64,000 bases of DNA from the NCBI RefSeq assembly GCF_000226095.1, contig NC_016473.1, positions 992,001 to 1,056,000 on the forward strand, given 5' to 3'. Positions 1 through 11,535 of the stretch are shown here, in pieces (position 1 is the stretch's first letter; each line of letters opens with the position of its first letter). The position numbers and the translations under genes are program-made. The DNA is from Thermothelomyces thermophilus ATCC 42464 (taxonomy: Eukaryota; Ascomycota; Sordariomycetes; Sordariales; Chaetomiaceae). The notes below the pieces were generated by a model. That model made no database searches. It worked only from the letters and a program-made list of their open reading frames with translations, and was not told the origin of the DNA.

Positions 1-117
1 TCAGAGGTGCCAACCTCTCAAGGCATCCTTTTAAAACGGCAGGTCATTCGCCGGCCAAGCTTTTGCGATTTGTCCCGGCTCGACCGCCGCACGCACTATG
101 CTGGGACCCCTTACCGA

Positions 118-171
118 GCAAGTATGTATGTACATATGTACATACATACAGTACAGAGTACACCCTGCAGT
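118..171. repeat. GTAC/CATAC-rich simple patch
   Basis: Short direct and inverted copies of GTATGTAC and GTACATAC overlap, so the patch is nearly self-complementary. Similar patches recur near 29970, 31203, 31645, 33160 and 37260, all in gene-free DNA. Confidence 0.6.
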
Positions 172-3100
172 CGGCAGCGAATCCGGTAGCTCGGCCTTTG
201 CCCCGAGAGACGGGCTGTCGAGTCAGCAGGGTGCAAACGGATATGCCATCAATCTGTGAAACGGGCACACTAGTAGCGACGAGAAAGGGGGGGGGGTCAG
301 CAGAGCTGCGTGAGAGGCTCTCGACTGGGTACCAACAACAGGCTGCAATCCGCCATTTGAAAAGGCACATACGCAAGGTACTCGGATAGAAGCGCTTGAG
401 GGTATCGTCGCGCGACTGATGCGGCTACGGTACTCTGTAGCACCGAATCTTCACCAAATCGTGAGGGAGCCTGCAAGGAACTTTGGTACAAGCATGGAGC
501 TCAACGGCCCCAGATCCGGGAATGGGGCAGGTCCCCATCTGGGCCGTCCCCAGTATGGAGTAGTGGATTCCAAATCAGTCAGCAGAAGATTGGCATGTGA
601 GCACTGGCAGCCGGCCTCCACAGCCAAATCTAGCGATCCACAGGGTGAGATAGAAATATCGGTGCCTGGCGCCTGAGTCGCCGCAACTCGCCTTTCGCCA
701 ATTCATCGAAATCTCGAGGTGCCGCTTCGTCGACGTCCACCCCTTCCGTTTGGCAGGTGTCTCGCCCTACGGTGGACCCAGCCCGGGATCTGATTGTTCG
801 GGGTCCACCTGTACCGCATTCCGGCGAGGAGTCTCCACGAGGACACTACTTTTTTGAGTTTCCCAGCCACCTGAAGGCCGTTCCGGTATACTAGAATCAC
901 GAACGGCAATATCACTTCATAAAAGGCAGGTGGGTTTTTGATAGAGGCGAAGCCGGGTGAGATGAGACCACATGGGGATGTAAGCATTGGTAGGGCGGAA
1001 GCCCCAAGGCCAGAACACCATTTGCGTGCACTCTTTCCTTGGACCCGGTTGGGGTAGAGTGTAGGCGGCCGCAGGAGCTCCCAGACAAGTGTGATGTGAA
1101 CACACCTGGTGTAAGTTGCAACTAGATTTGTCAATTCCTGGGTTCTAGTGTAGTGAAACTTCCCTCATCCCGACCCTCTGTTCATACTAGTAGGACGAAC
1201 AGTCTCATCCCCAGCGTGGGGCGTGGGTGGCGGACAGTTTCAAGGGCCTGGAAACTCGTCTTGGCTGAGCCTCCGAAGTGACATATAACCAAGGTCAGCG
1301 TGGGAGCACGGGGTTGGGTGCCAATCAGATTACAGGAACCTAACATTCTAGTGTAGGAGGCTTTCCCTGGGTTGCCGTTTGACACCTGCGAAACGCCTCG
1401 AGGTACTTGGTTCCGAGCATCAAACAACAGCACAATGGTATTTCCAGGCGAAGAAGAGTTTCTGTGGCACAAAAACTACATATAAGGACTATCGAGTCTC
1501 AGCTAAACAACACACTCTGCGGGTTGCTAATGATGCTTTATGGTACGGATACGGGCTCTGGAATTCCTCTGTGCAAGTGCTTTGTACTGTGCCGCCCGCT
1601 GATCCTTTACACTATTCGGATTAAGCTTAAAAAAACCATGCCAAGTCCACTCAATTGGAGCACTGCTGCCAATCAGAAAAGTCCATTTGGTATCGGAGCC
1701 TTGTTTTAGCCCCGACTTTTCATCTGGACCTTACCGCATTCTGGGCTGCCGTTTCTTTACACTACGTGCACACCGTAATAGTCTATGTATGTAACGTATA
1801 CCTAAGTATACACCAACCACAGCAAATGACGAAGGGGCGTGCTCAGGCGATGGTCTACTATGTAGTTGAGCCAATACACTAGCACTCACGTACAAACAAT
1901 TTGCCCAATCATGGACACCTGGCATCTAACCTAGCCATCAACAGTCTGGTTCACAGGTGAGAAAGCTCAAGAGGCCGCCGCTAGTGTATCCATCCGTACC
2001 TGATATATGCACCCTGATTTACGGAAAACGCCAGCGATTCCGTAACGTCCGTCACTTGGTTTCTCTTCGCAGTACGGATCACAACACATCGTTAAGGTAG
2101 CTCTCTGGCCTCAGAAAACCGCTCTCCGTTAAAGCTTTGGAGTTCTTGTCTCTCGCCCTATATCCGGCGTGCACCGGATGGTTCCACAAAAGATCAACCG
2201 GCTTACGACCGAAGAAGACACCCACCCCGCTATCCTCCGAGCGGGTCTCACACGGTGTAATAGGTCCCGAAAGCGCCTAGTCCCGCCCTGCCCCGCGAGC
2301 GGAAAGCTAAACCTAGGCGTATGCACACATTAACTACTTCCCCGTAAAGGTTAGCCGTCACATGGAAAAAAAAAAAGGCAGCGTCACGACAAGAGAGGTG
2401 CAGAGCGCTGTCAGGCACCAGCATTTCGCTCGACCTGTGTGGCTGGTGTCGACAAACCTTCTTTTCTTGTTTTCGCTTCCGAGTGCCACTAGTGACGCTA
2501 CTGCAGAGCTCTATTATTCCTCCGCGGAGCTGCCCGGGGACACTCAATTAAGCACAGAGTACCTTGGACTCTGATCTCGAGAGTTTGGAGACCAAAGCGT
2601 GTGCGTTGCATGCTTGAGGTTTTATCACAGCTCTGACGTGGTATCGTACAGTACTTTCAAGCACATACCAAGTAAGTAGTACTAGTACCTCGCCAGGAGG
2701 CTGCAGGGCTTCGGTCACCTCTTTGAAACACATCGGAAGCTAAACTCGGCAATTGCACTTGTACGGAGTTACTTTGTAGTGTATGTAATCCGTACATACA
2801 TAGAGTACACGCCCTCCGTCGACTCAACATCATTGGCTCGTCTCCCGCCGCTTCCACCCTCGCCGGCCGCAAGCTGTGAGATTCTAGGTGTCGCTTTCGC
2901 TTTTTTGCCCGGGCGTCGTCTCTCGGCCCCGGAAACAGTGGCATAATGTCGCCCTGCAGGGAGACGGGATGCACCATGCACATACACTGTAAAGCAGCCA
3001 CCACTGCTACCACACAACCATCGCGCGCGCGCTCGCCAAAACAGGCGCGCTGGCAGGGGTTTTGGAGATCCGGCACGAATGAGAAAGCAGCGGTGTAGCT

Positions 3101-3210
3101 AACAATTTTTTTCTTCGTTCCTTTTGTGCTTCTCTGGTGTAGGCCGTGACACGCCCGAACCCTTGTCAATGTGCCGTTCGACTTGACGTGCCACTGAACG
3201 GGTCGAAACG

Positions 3211-3242
<32 letters not shown>

Positions 3243-3244
3243 CA
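3211..3244. repeat. CA/GA compound microsatellite
   Basis: About nine CA units run directly into about seven GA units; a second short CA tract lies at about 3263-3275. It is ordinary simple sequence in a non-coding gap. Confidence 0.9.
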
Positions 3245-3875
3245 TAATACCTAGATACACGGGCACACACACACAGACCACATCTTCTCGGGAACGGACC
3301 CGCCGGCGGATGCCCGCACACCAAATTTTGATGTTGGCCTAGTCGGCCATCGGCGGATCTCGGACGGCATCATCCCGAGAAGTCTGCTGGGGGAGGCCGT
3401 TCGCGTGGGGGGGACTTTACTCGAGATCGCGCTAGAAACGGATGAATGATGGCATAATCAGTTATGTCGTCATTGTTCTTTTTCTTTTCTTTTCGCCCAC
3501 CCCGTTTTTGGTTTCAATGTGAGTAAGATAGCTTCAGAGGGTACTCGTGCCGACGGTTGGTAAGGTTGCTGTGCCTTAAGGTTGCATTTGTCGGGATTCC
3601 CTATCGCGTGACTGGTTTTTTTTGAGGGACTTTGCGCTTCTTAGGAATCAGTCGAGATTCGGGCTCGCGACTACAGACAGAGCGGTGCTACAGCAACCGT
3701 ATACACCTGCCTGGTTCACGCTATCTCACGTCGGCGACTCCGTGCGATGTGGTAAGGTGCACTTAGATGTTCGTTTTCGGTGCCGGATTTTGAGAGAAGT
3801 TCGGGAGTGCCGTCGTTTCCGAGCCGCAAAATAGCGCGCAGGTTCGGCAACGCTGACAGCACAGGATTGTCGGCA

Positions 3876-5568
3876 TCATGCTTCGGGCAGGCTTCGGAGC
3901 CTGGCCTCGGCCTCGGCCGCGTAGTCGTCAAAGCCAAATTTCTTGCTCAGAGCGATCGATTGCTCGTACTTTGCGCGCGCTTCGCTGTTCTTGCCTAGCA
4001 TCGCCAGCACCGAACCCAGGTTGGAGAGCGCAACAGCGCAGGCTCGGTCGCATTCCGACGTCCGCCGGTCGCCTTGCGGCTGGGAAGCGTGCTCAATGGC
4101 GTTCTGCGCCCACCGCTGGGCAGCTGCAAGGTAGGATGCGCGTTGTTCCGCTGCTGTAGCCCAGGTCTTGGACTCTTCCATCATGGCGTGAACGGGCGCG
4201 TCACCAGGCGGGATGAGCGGGTGCTCCGCGAAGCTGGTCGAGATGTTGTTCACTGGTGGCGTTAGAACGTGAGGAAAGAGAAGGGTAGGTAAGCGTGTGG
4301 CGATTGCGAACTTACTCAACAGGGCGATGTGGCAGGGATCCTGACACAAGCGGAGGGCCTGGAAGAAGAGCGGGACGGCCAGATGATACTGACTCTTTTC
4401 CTGGTAACTGTACGCAAGAGCTGCAAGCCAGAAGTCAGTGTGTGAGCTTCGTAGAGACGGGAGCGCGGCATATTTGGATGGTTTACTTACCTTCCAAGCT
4501 TCCACCTATCTCCTCTAGACTCATCCAGGGGCCCTCCCCGTCCTTGAGCCCCTCCTTAGCGCGCCTCTGCGTCTCCTTCAGGGCGGTCTCGACCGCCCAG
4601 ACAAGCCGCTCGTGGGCTACCTCCCGCTCCAACACGTGCTCGTCCGAGTAGAGATTGGCTAGCTTGACGCTGATGCTGACGGCCTTGGCCAGGAGCCTCG
4701 TCCGCTTCGCCCACCAGCCCTCTCTCGGCTGCTCGGGAACACCGGCCTCGCCCTCTTTGGCAGCAGGGACGGGCTCAAGCTTTGGCAGCGTCCCCTCGGC
4801 CGCGCTCTTCTCCATGACTTCCACCCAGCGCTTGCAGTCATTCAGCAGGTTCTCCAGCACGGTGATGGCGTTGTGGTAGCTCTCAATCTTCTCGAGCCAC
4901 GCGGCCACCTGAATCTTGATGCCCATGACGTCGTCCGAAAAGTGATCCAGCCCCTCTTGGTCGCACAGCTCCAGCGCCTGCTTATAGTATTTCAGCGCGC
5001 GCTGCGGGTCCGGGTCGTGATTGCTGAAGTAGAGCGCTTTCCGCAAGGCTTGCGCCACTGGCTCGGGGTATCGCGTGAATTGGCGGCTGTAAAAGTAGGT
5101 GTAGTATGCGTAGACGCAGTAGATGAAGACCGCGATGGCGCCGGCCACTCTGTTTCGCCGCTGTCAATTGCGGGACTCTGTGATCCCGTCCGGGATAGGG
5201 TTCACATACGCTACGATAGCACCGAACGCCTCCCCCGGATTCCGCCGCATAACCTCCCGGAAGCTGGTGTTTCTTATCACGTACCAGGCGCGACTGGCGT
5301 CGGACTTGATGCCATGCCATATCATGCTCTTCAGGGAGGGAGAAGGCGGTTTTGTCTGCCCTGTCTGCTTCGAAGAGTGTTCCGGTTCATGGTCGGCCGG
5401 TGCCGTCGACTTCATACGGACCTGATGACTAGCCCGCAGTGTCGCGGAAATGGATGGGCCATGTTGGCGGCAGCCGCTGCGGGATGATCCGAGGGGAGAC
5501 GTGAACGGTTGCGCGAGCCGTGATATCCAGGCGGACCGCAGACCGGCGGTTCTCGATATCGGCATCAT
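3876..5568 (-). CDS. mitochondrial inner-membrane TPR protein, Mgr3-like
   Basis: Probable subunit of the mitochondrial i-AAA protease system (yeast Mgr3 helps present substrates to Yme1). Four exons fit a 499-residue protein: 5568-5210, 5149-4491, 4420-4316, 4252-3876. All introns are GT-AG, 60-70 nt, and the lengths sum to an exact multiple of three. The N-terminus is basic and Ser/Arg-rich with no acids at first, as in a mitochondrial presequence. Joining exons 1 and 2 creates one hydrophobic segment (about residues 115-137, AIVAVAGAIAVFIYCVYAYY), which supports the splice. A TPR-like helix pair follows (DPQRALKYYKQALELCDQEG), and a clear TPR lies near the C-terminus (LSNLGSVLAMLGKNSEARAK). 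Two adjacent ATGs at 5568 and 5565 could both start. The Mgr3 assignment is inferred from architecture; a different mitochondrial TPR protein is possible. It is divergent from the Dap1 gene. Confidence 0.8.
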
Positions 5569-6497
5569 GGCGTACCGTAATCCTCGAACCCAATTGGAGC
5601 AGTCAATTGAGTCTTCGTAGACGTTGTTTGGCAATGTATGCCGACCTACTGCCCCTCGACCTCTCGAGATTTTGGGGTTGACAGGCGTGCTTTAGGCGAG
5701 GCGCGCCGTGCTCCAATTCCTCTCGTTGGCCCCACCGATAACTACCGAGCTCATCCAACCAGATGCCTTGCCAGGCCGCACCAGCGTTCAACGCTGAGCC
5801 TCACAGATACTCCGTACAACTAACTTATGGTGCTGCCCTTGTTTTGTTCAGTTTGTATCTTTCTTCTCTGTCCCAAGTACTTTCAATCTCTCTAGTTTTA
5901 GTTTCATGTCTTGTCCGTCAGCTACTGCCATATATTATGGCTGTTGTGCAAGCAGTGCCACAATGCCCTGTTCATGGAGAGAGCACAACAACCTTGTGCA
6001 ATGAAATAGTTGATATTTGATGATTTTGCGACCCGACTCGAGAGAGCCGGCAACCCAACGAATAGACATTGCATTCACAAAGGCAATGTTCCATTGCCGT
6101 CTTTGTACTTGCCATATTCGTTGCGGTTCATAACGGCCTAAGGCAGGAATCGGGCTGCACGTCATCCGACGGCCGAATCACAAACCCCTGTCAACCCCTC
6201 CATTCATCCCGAGGCTTTCACTTGCCGGGGCCCCACTGCTACACTTGCTCTCGCCGAGCACATCTCGATGAGCAGCCTCAAGACTTGAAGAGACATTTTG
6301 GTTCCCTCCATCTTACAAGTTAAAGAGCCATCCTACTCAGTTGAGTGAGTTTCCATACCAAGTCGGACCCAAACTGGTCTTGGGATTCAGTTCGACGAGA
6401 GCCTCGGCTTATATATTTCCCAGGCATTCCTGAGCCCCTCCTTCCGTCTCAACATTGCTGTCTTCACCTTCAGCCTCTCCCACTCTTCACAAATACC
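5569..6497. other. divergent intergenic region between TPR and Dap1 genes
   Basis: Shared upstream region of two head-to-head genes. It includes a TACTCCGTAC copy at 5808-5817 and a CT-rich stretch just before the Dap1 start. I see no gene in it. Confidence 0.6.
6409..6497 (+). promoter_or_regulatory. probable Dap1 core promoter
   Basis: A TATA-like TTATATATTT at 6409-6418 lies about 80 bp before the ATG. A pyrimidine-rich stretch (6435-6490) follows, a usual transcription-start context in filamentous fungi. The start itself sits in a good context (ATACCATGG). This is inference from pattern only. Confidence 0.4.
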
Positions 6498-7215
6498 ATG
6501 GCTGGCAAATTCGAGCCCAAGGTCCCTGTCCAGCTGGATCCCCCAAAGGACGATCCGATCTCCCCTGAGGAACTGGCCAAGGCAAACGGTATAGCCACTT
6601 TCTTATTCTTTCCATTTCCGAGAGGGAATCCGTGACGTCCCCGAGGGCTTGAGATCTCATATGAGCGGTTACATTCTAACGAGACTCGTTCTATTTTGAG
6701 CCACCGCTTCTTGGAAATAGCAGACTGACATTTACTTGCAGGCGAGAACGGTGGGAAGTGCTACGTGGCCATCAAAGTACGTACCACCCCTCACAAGCTT
6801 TCCGTGTTTGCGCGCATCTCCACACAAGGGAGAGATATATATGCCCGCACGACGCTAACTGCCCCTCCGCAACAGGGCATCGTCTACGACGTGACTGGAA
6901 ACAAGGCCTACCAGCCGGGCGGCGCATACCACGGTAAGTCCCATTCTCACAAACCTGACACGAGCGAGCGAGCCCACCTCTGCCCTAATGAGAGCTTCGC
7001 AACGCTAACTCGGTTCGTTCCCGCTCCAAAAAGTGTTCGCCGGCAAGGACGCCTCGCGCGCCCTCGGCAAGACGTCCACCAAGCCCGAGGACGTCAGCCC
7101 CGAGTGGCGGGACCTGCCGGAGAAGGAGCAGAGCACGCTCAACGACTGGATCACCTTCTTCTCGAAGCGGTATAATGTCGTTGGTAAGGTGCAGGGGGCG
7201 ACGAATTTTGAGTGA
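6498..7215 (+). CDS. DAP1: Dap1/MAPR family cytochrome b5-like heme-binding protein
   Basis: Membrane-associated progesterone receptor family; the yeast and fission-yeast members bind heme and support the P450 Erg11 in sterol synthesis. Four exons (6498-6588, 6742-6776, 6876-6933, 7034-7215) give 121 residues with exact frame. The cytochrome b5-like core is plain: GIVYDVTGNKAYQPGGAY, then HVFAGKDASRALG. Tyr60 (in GGAY) is at the place of the heme-ligating tyrosine of PGRMC1, and Tyr54 matches the neighbouring conserved tyrosine. The tail has the usual W-x5 motif region (LNDWITFFSKRY). Unlike animal PGRMC1 and several yeast members it has no N-terminal membrane segment: only about 30 polar residues precede the fold. 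An alternative upstream exon encoding an anchor is not visible. The 3' splice site before exon 4 is AAAAAG, weak but frame-correct. Confidence 0.92.
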
Positions 7216-8673
7216 GGAGGACCAGAAGTCAGGCGGTCGGCCCGGGGAGGGGGCCGGTGCTCGCGAGCGATGCTGGGGTTTTGTTTCGGGGGTCGAGATT
7301 CGAACGACTGCTGCTTCCTGCTGCTTATCAGGTTGGCGAAAGGGAGGGAATTGTTGCATGAGTTGGTGTTGGTTGGGGTTAAGACCCAGGTTTTGCTCTT
7401 TGATCTTCCCACCAGTTGATGATATGGCACTCCGGAGGTGAAATCGGTTTCGACGTATGGGATCGTGCTCGGGGTGCCCTCAAAGAAAGGCTAGGTCTGG
7501 TGGTTGGCCCTTCCGCGGCCCTTCCGCGATGGTCTAATGACCGAGGGTTGCATCGGATGGGTCTTGTTGACCGATGCTGGGTGCCTCAGAATCCCCGGTC
7601 AGGCTTGACGACCTTCGATGAGGTGACACCGGTCATATTGTGCACTTCCGGTGTCCACGGCAGATATTGAAGGGGAGCTTGGGCAGAGTCGGCCTGGCAA
7701 TTTACACACCCATTCTCTGTGTATCCCGTCGCACCACGACATGTTTTCCGTCGTTGTGTAGCTCACCAACTGCCATGTCCCTCTTTCAGGGGCGGAACGG
7801 GGGGCGGGGGCTCGGTGGCCAGATATTGGGTAGGCAGGATCTCTGTCTTGAAGGTCAACGTAACAATGCCGTGCGATACAAACATAATTAGGTGGGCGCG
7901 CTCACTGCTTCCGGACTTCAACAGTAAGGAATCCATTTCCAGGCCCATTCATCACCGAACTGGCGACCCTCAATCTGATGCGAGGCACGTGGGTTGCACA
8001 GTCTGTGCAACAGCTGTGTCGGCTCCGACGTAGAAAAACTATCTCGTGACCTGTTACACCACCCCTAGACACCTTGCTACAGGTCCTTCTTTTGGTCAAA
8101 GAGGAAAGGGACGGATGAACCGTACTAGGAACCTTTGCACAGAAGGACAGGAAGACATAAGACCTAGTTACCTTGTTTACTTCGTAATTTTAGGGGGGAG
8201 AGGGGGAGAAGGGATGAGAAAGAGGGACCATCAAGACGAGGTAGTGAGGATGGAGCAGGAAAACCTGTTCGGGCAAATACCGTAACGGAGGAGGACTGTT
8301 GGGTGTCAATTGCTGTGGGAGAGTGTTCACGACGAGCGGCGGTTAACTTGGTTTTGCGAAATAGGCACACTCTTGTTGTTTTAGCAATAGGTTACTTATA
8401 ACCTATCTTTGCAGGAAGAGTACGACGCCATCAACTGAACGAACTCTATGTAGAATGCTGTGGAGTTGCACTGCTCTCCTTTCTCTGATGATCCACTGCC
8501 AGGCCAGTGACCATAGAGCCAATGGCGCCCGCGCCCACTAGAGAAGCAGCTATAGATGGCATAATTTACCCACCGCGGTGCCATTCCCAGATGCCAACGG
8601 GCGAAGCAATTTTCCGAAGAAGAATGATTTATTTCTTGCCCTTACTGCGAACCACTGCCGCCTGCGAGGATTA
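7216..8673. other. gene-free region downstream of Dap1
   Basis: Includes the probable Dap1 3' untranslated region and the region beyond the small Cys-rich gene. Open frames are short and without recognisable domains. Nothing else supportable is seen. Confidence 0.5.
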
Positions 8674-9012
8674 TTAGCTTATGACCTCATGGGGAAAAAA
8701 AGGTTTGTGGCCGCGAGGAAGATAAAGAGGTTCCTCACCTTGACCTTCACCTTCACCATGACCTTGATTCTGACCCTGACCCTGACCCTGACCCTGACCC
8801 TGGGCTTGCATTTGACGTTGGTAATACTCCCATTGGGCCTGTCTGTGCCTCTGTATGCACTCATCGCAAGGCCGGCCCTGTTCCCAGATGTTCCGAAGCT
8901 TCTTGACGCTCCTGCAACCGTGCGTGGGGTGATTGCGGGCAAAATGGCAGTAGGACTTGCGGCGGATCACGTAGTGACCGCAGGTGAAGCTGAACTCGTC
9001 GTAGTCACACAT
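8674..9012 (-). CDS. small Cys-rich protein with Gly-Gln repeat
   Basis: A 112-residue single-exon frame. The first 55 residues contain paired Cys/His positions (FTCGHYV, YCHFARNHPTHGC, PCDEC) that look like a zinc-binding fold; similar short proteins beginning MC-x-Y with a CGH motif are common in Pezizomycotina, with no known function that I can name. Residues about 68-90 are a Gly-Gln tract drifting into Gly-Glu, encoded by a tandem hexamer. The C-terminus is short and has no membrane segment or signal peptide. Only the Cys/His half looks under constraint; the repeat half may vary between strains. Whether it is spliced is unclear. Confidence 0.65.
   Translation of the reverse strand: MCDYDEFSFTCGHYVIRRKSYCHFARNHPTHGCRSVKKLRNIWEQGRPCDECIQRHRQAQWEYYQRQMQAQGQGQGQGQGQNQGHGEGEGQGEEPLYLPRGHKPFFPHEVIS
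8733..8806. repeat. hexanucleotide repeat inside the Cys-rich gene
   Basis: Perfect TGACCC hexamers (about five) extend into degenerate TGACCT/TTCACC units. On the coding strand each unit is CAGGGT, giving Gln-Gly pairs. Unit length is a multiple of three, so copy changes keep the frame. Confidence 0.85.
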
Positions 9013-10215
9013 GGCGGATACTCGAGCTAGTTGGACGGCTCTTCAGGGGAATGGCGGGAGGTGAATGGACGCTTTATGGACCGCTCCGGTTACAGGTTGC
9101 TTGCTGCTGCTCGGTTGAACCGTGGATGACGAAAGACTCCTAATGGTTTGCTTGTGCCTTGACTGGTGGAAGCTCGAACCGCTGCTGCAGTGGTACACGG
9201 GAGATGGTCTCCAGAGGGAGGGTTTATATCATGCCAGCGGTCCTTATCGACGCCGTAGGCTTCAAACTGTTCCTTACTTCCGCCCCCCCGAAGCTACTGC
9301 TAATCCTTTGTGTTTGCCGGCGGCTGGCCAACAACCCTTAGTGCCATGAGTTCTTTTATTATCTTTTCGTGGACCGGCTCCAAATGGCCGTGACGTGTGC
9401 CGGTGGGCTCGAGGAGGCGCCTCATGTGAGAGGCCTGACAATGAGAGACCTGGATGCTGCGGTTGCGGGAGCATCACAAGGCATTATCACTGTATCAGGA
9501 GTGATAGATCACTCACTGTTACAGGGTATTGACGAATATCATTCGTGCTCGACTGGCGTCGTGTCCCAAAGTATGGCGTCAATGGGCGACCGCCAGCTGT
9601 CTATGCAACCCGTGAGCGATGGGCCGAGTCATTCTGGGCGCAGCACATCATCTGCAGCCCAAGAAGGCAAAGCGCGTTGGCAGTAGGCATTGGAGGGGGG
9701 TGGGGGGGATTGTGACCTCCAGCGTGGGCGGCCTAGCGGCCCAGGATAGCCCATCGTGGACCCGAGATGGGAACAGTGTTGTGACCGTCGAGACCGTCGA
9801 GACCGGTTCGTCTCGATTCCTCGAACCCCGAGGGCTTACACTGTCATTAACCGCATGAAGTTTATGGCAGGGTGGCACGCAGCTCAACAAAGCACAGGCG
9901 ACGAGGGCCATGCCATTGGAACAACTTTAGAGGTAGGCAGGAGTGAAACCGGGCAAATGCCGCCCAGTCGCGCGGGACGAGCGGGTACGATGAACTCGAG
10001 GGTCTTCAAGCCTCTTTGGGAGGGGTTGTTCGAGCCATCCGGGAGGGCCTGGCGCCAGGTTATTAGTGGTAACTATCAACGGGAAGTCGATCCTTGCATC
10101 TGGGCCTGAGATGGTGTAGGGCCTCGACCCCAGTCCCGGTGGGAGGCTGGAGACTGATCTGAATCTGCAAGCCATCCGGACCCAGTTTGGCAAGAATTAC
10201 GGATCGCGGAAGTTG
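9013..10215. other. gene-free region left of the retroelement block
   Basis: No domain-bearing frame is seen. Base composition is ordinary right up to the copia element, with no sign of spreading decay. A small tandem CGTCGAGAC duplicate and a short hairpin lie near 9785-9815. Confidence 0.45.
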
Positions 10216-10220
10216 AGATG

Positions 10221-10389
10221 TGTGGTGGACTGGGCCCACCAGGGCTCCAGCCCTACCGAGGTTGCAGCCACCCACATCTTCCTGCAGGTTGGCTCTGGAC
10301 GCCTCCGTCCTTCTTCCTCAAGAACCATCGCCAACTACGTAGCAGAGATACGAAGATCGTCAGTTCTATCCGCGCATCCACCTACAAGA
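10221..10389 (+). repeat. left LTR of the copia element
   Basis: 169 bp starting TGTGGTGGAC. It differs from the right LTR at four positions, all transitions. Its base composition is normal, in sharp contrast to the AT-rich interior that begins right after it. Confidence 0.9.
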
Positions 10390-10402
10390 GGTTATAAGCC
10401 CT
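10390..10402 (+). promoter_or_regulatory. copia primer-binding site, initiator tRNA-Met anticodon arm
   Basis: The 13 bases directly after the LTR read as a near-perfect complement of the anticodon arm of eukaryotic initiator tRNA-Met (GGGCUCAUAACC). Drosophila copia and yeast Ty5 are known to prime from such an internal half-tRNA and not from the tRNA 3' end. Assignment is by eye. Confidence 0.65.
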
Positions 10403-10789
10403 CTACTAGAGGCTCCTATAGTTGGCTTCTTCTTCTTTCAACTGTAGCTACCTTAACAACAATAACAATAATAACCATTCGGCTCTAGAGGCTCCTACAG
10501 TCACTCGAATCCATTGGACTATAGCTACCTCTAACCTAACTACTAAACCTAAACCTAAAGCTAAAGCGGTTTAATCGCCAGCCAGAATTACGGCAATAGA
10601 ACTAGCAAACCTATTAGCAAACCTATTAATAAATCTATCTTCCGCTGCTCATTTCTTCGCGGATTGCTCTCCTTCTTTAGAACCTCTGCTAATCGCTTAA
10701 ATCTATAGACTTCGGCCTTCGGCAACTAGATTCTGAAGGTGCTAGTCATTTCTATCTATAAGAGCAATAACTAAGTCAAGATTCTATTA

Positions 10790-10910
10790 GGATTTTCTTC
10801 TTTCTATCAAGGAAATCATCAGAACTAGCGATTCTATCAAGGAAGACATTAATTCCATCAAGGAAACCACCAAATCTATTAAGATTTTAGCAAATCTATT
10901 AAGATTTAGT
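10790..10910 (+). repeat. short internal repeats, gag-proximal part of copia
   Basis: Four spaced copies of a unit like TCTATCAAGGAA recur, in register with a coiled-coil-like Ser-Ile-Lys-Glu pattern. They probably belong to the N-terminal part of the old gag. The gypsy insertion lies about 170 bp downstream. Confidence 0.5.
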
Positions 10911-11082
10911 AATTCTAATTACTCTAACCTGTAGAAGTTATTAAGCGTAAGACCTATAAGCCCTTAAAGACGTTTCCTTATACAAATAAGCCTACTACCT
11001 AAGGGTAAATGGTATCTACCATCTAGGAGAAATAAGCAAGGTAGTAAGACTCTAAGGGAAAGATTAGAACTTTAACCTAACT

Positions 11083-11535
11083 TGTCACGAGCCAACCATA
11101 TACTGCGACCCGGTGGGGCACGGAAGGCTGAATGAGCCACCAATCAAGAAGGGCACGAAGCAAGGCTAACATGGGATCGCTAGGGAGCGCGGGCTACCAC
11201 GGGCGAACGATTACCAAAAAGGGAAAGATAGCAGAGGATAGCTGGCTACTAGAGGCAATCCAAAGGTAGGATAGAAAGGGACTATAAGCGATCGGCAGAA
11301 GTATATATATATATAAATAGTCACTTATTATAGTAGACTCTAGGAGTTTACCAGTAGTAATAATTACAATTATAGTACTTATACCAAGTATTGCTAATTA
11401 CTATAAGAGATAACTCTAAGTGTTATTATAAACCCTTTGGCTTTATTAAATCCCTTAGACGACCTGCCTACCTGTCCCGCTTAATCTACCTTTGTCTAAA
11501 CCCTTTTAGAAGAAGTCTGAGTTAGGTTTGTTATA
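11083..11535 (+). repeat. left LTR of the gypsy element
   Basis: 453 bp, beginning TGTCACGAGC. It differs from the right copy at about 41 positions by my count, every one a transition, and with no length change. Confidence 0.9.

Larger units (their letters stand above)
1..3875. other. gene-free region, left edge
   Basis: No reading frame here has recognisable domains or convincing exon structure; those present are short and overlap on both strands. The stretch holds a GTAC/CATA-rich patch near 118-171, an A-run near 2365, a TACGGAGTT copy near 2762 and a CA/GA microsatellite at 3211-3244. It may contain the 3' untranslated region of the minus-strand TPR gene at its right end. Confidence 0.5.

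Noticed and set aside
8760-8806. hexamer repeat as an internal telomere tract
   Set aside because: Unit is GGGTCA, not the fungal GGGTTA, and it lies in frame within a coding sequence.
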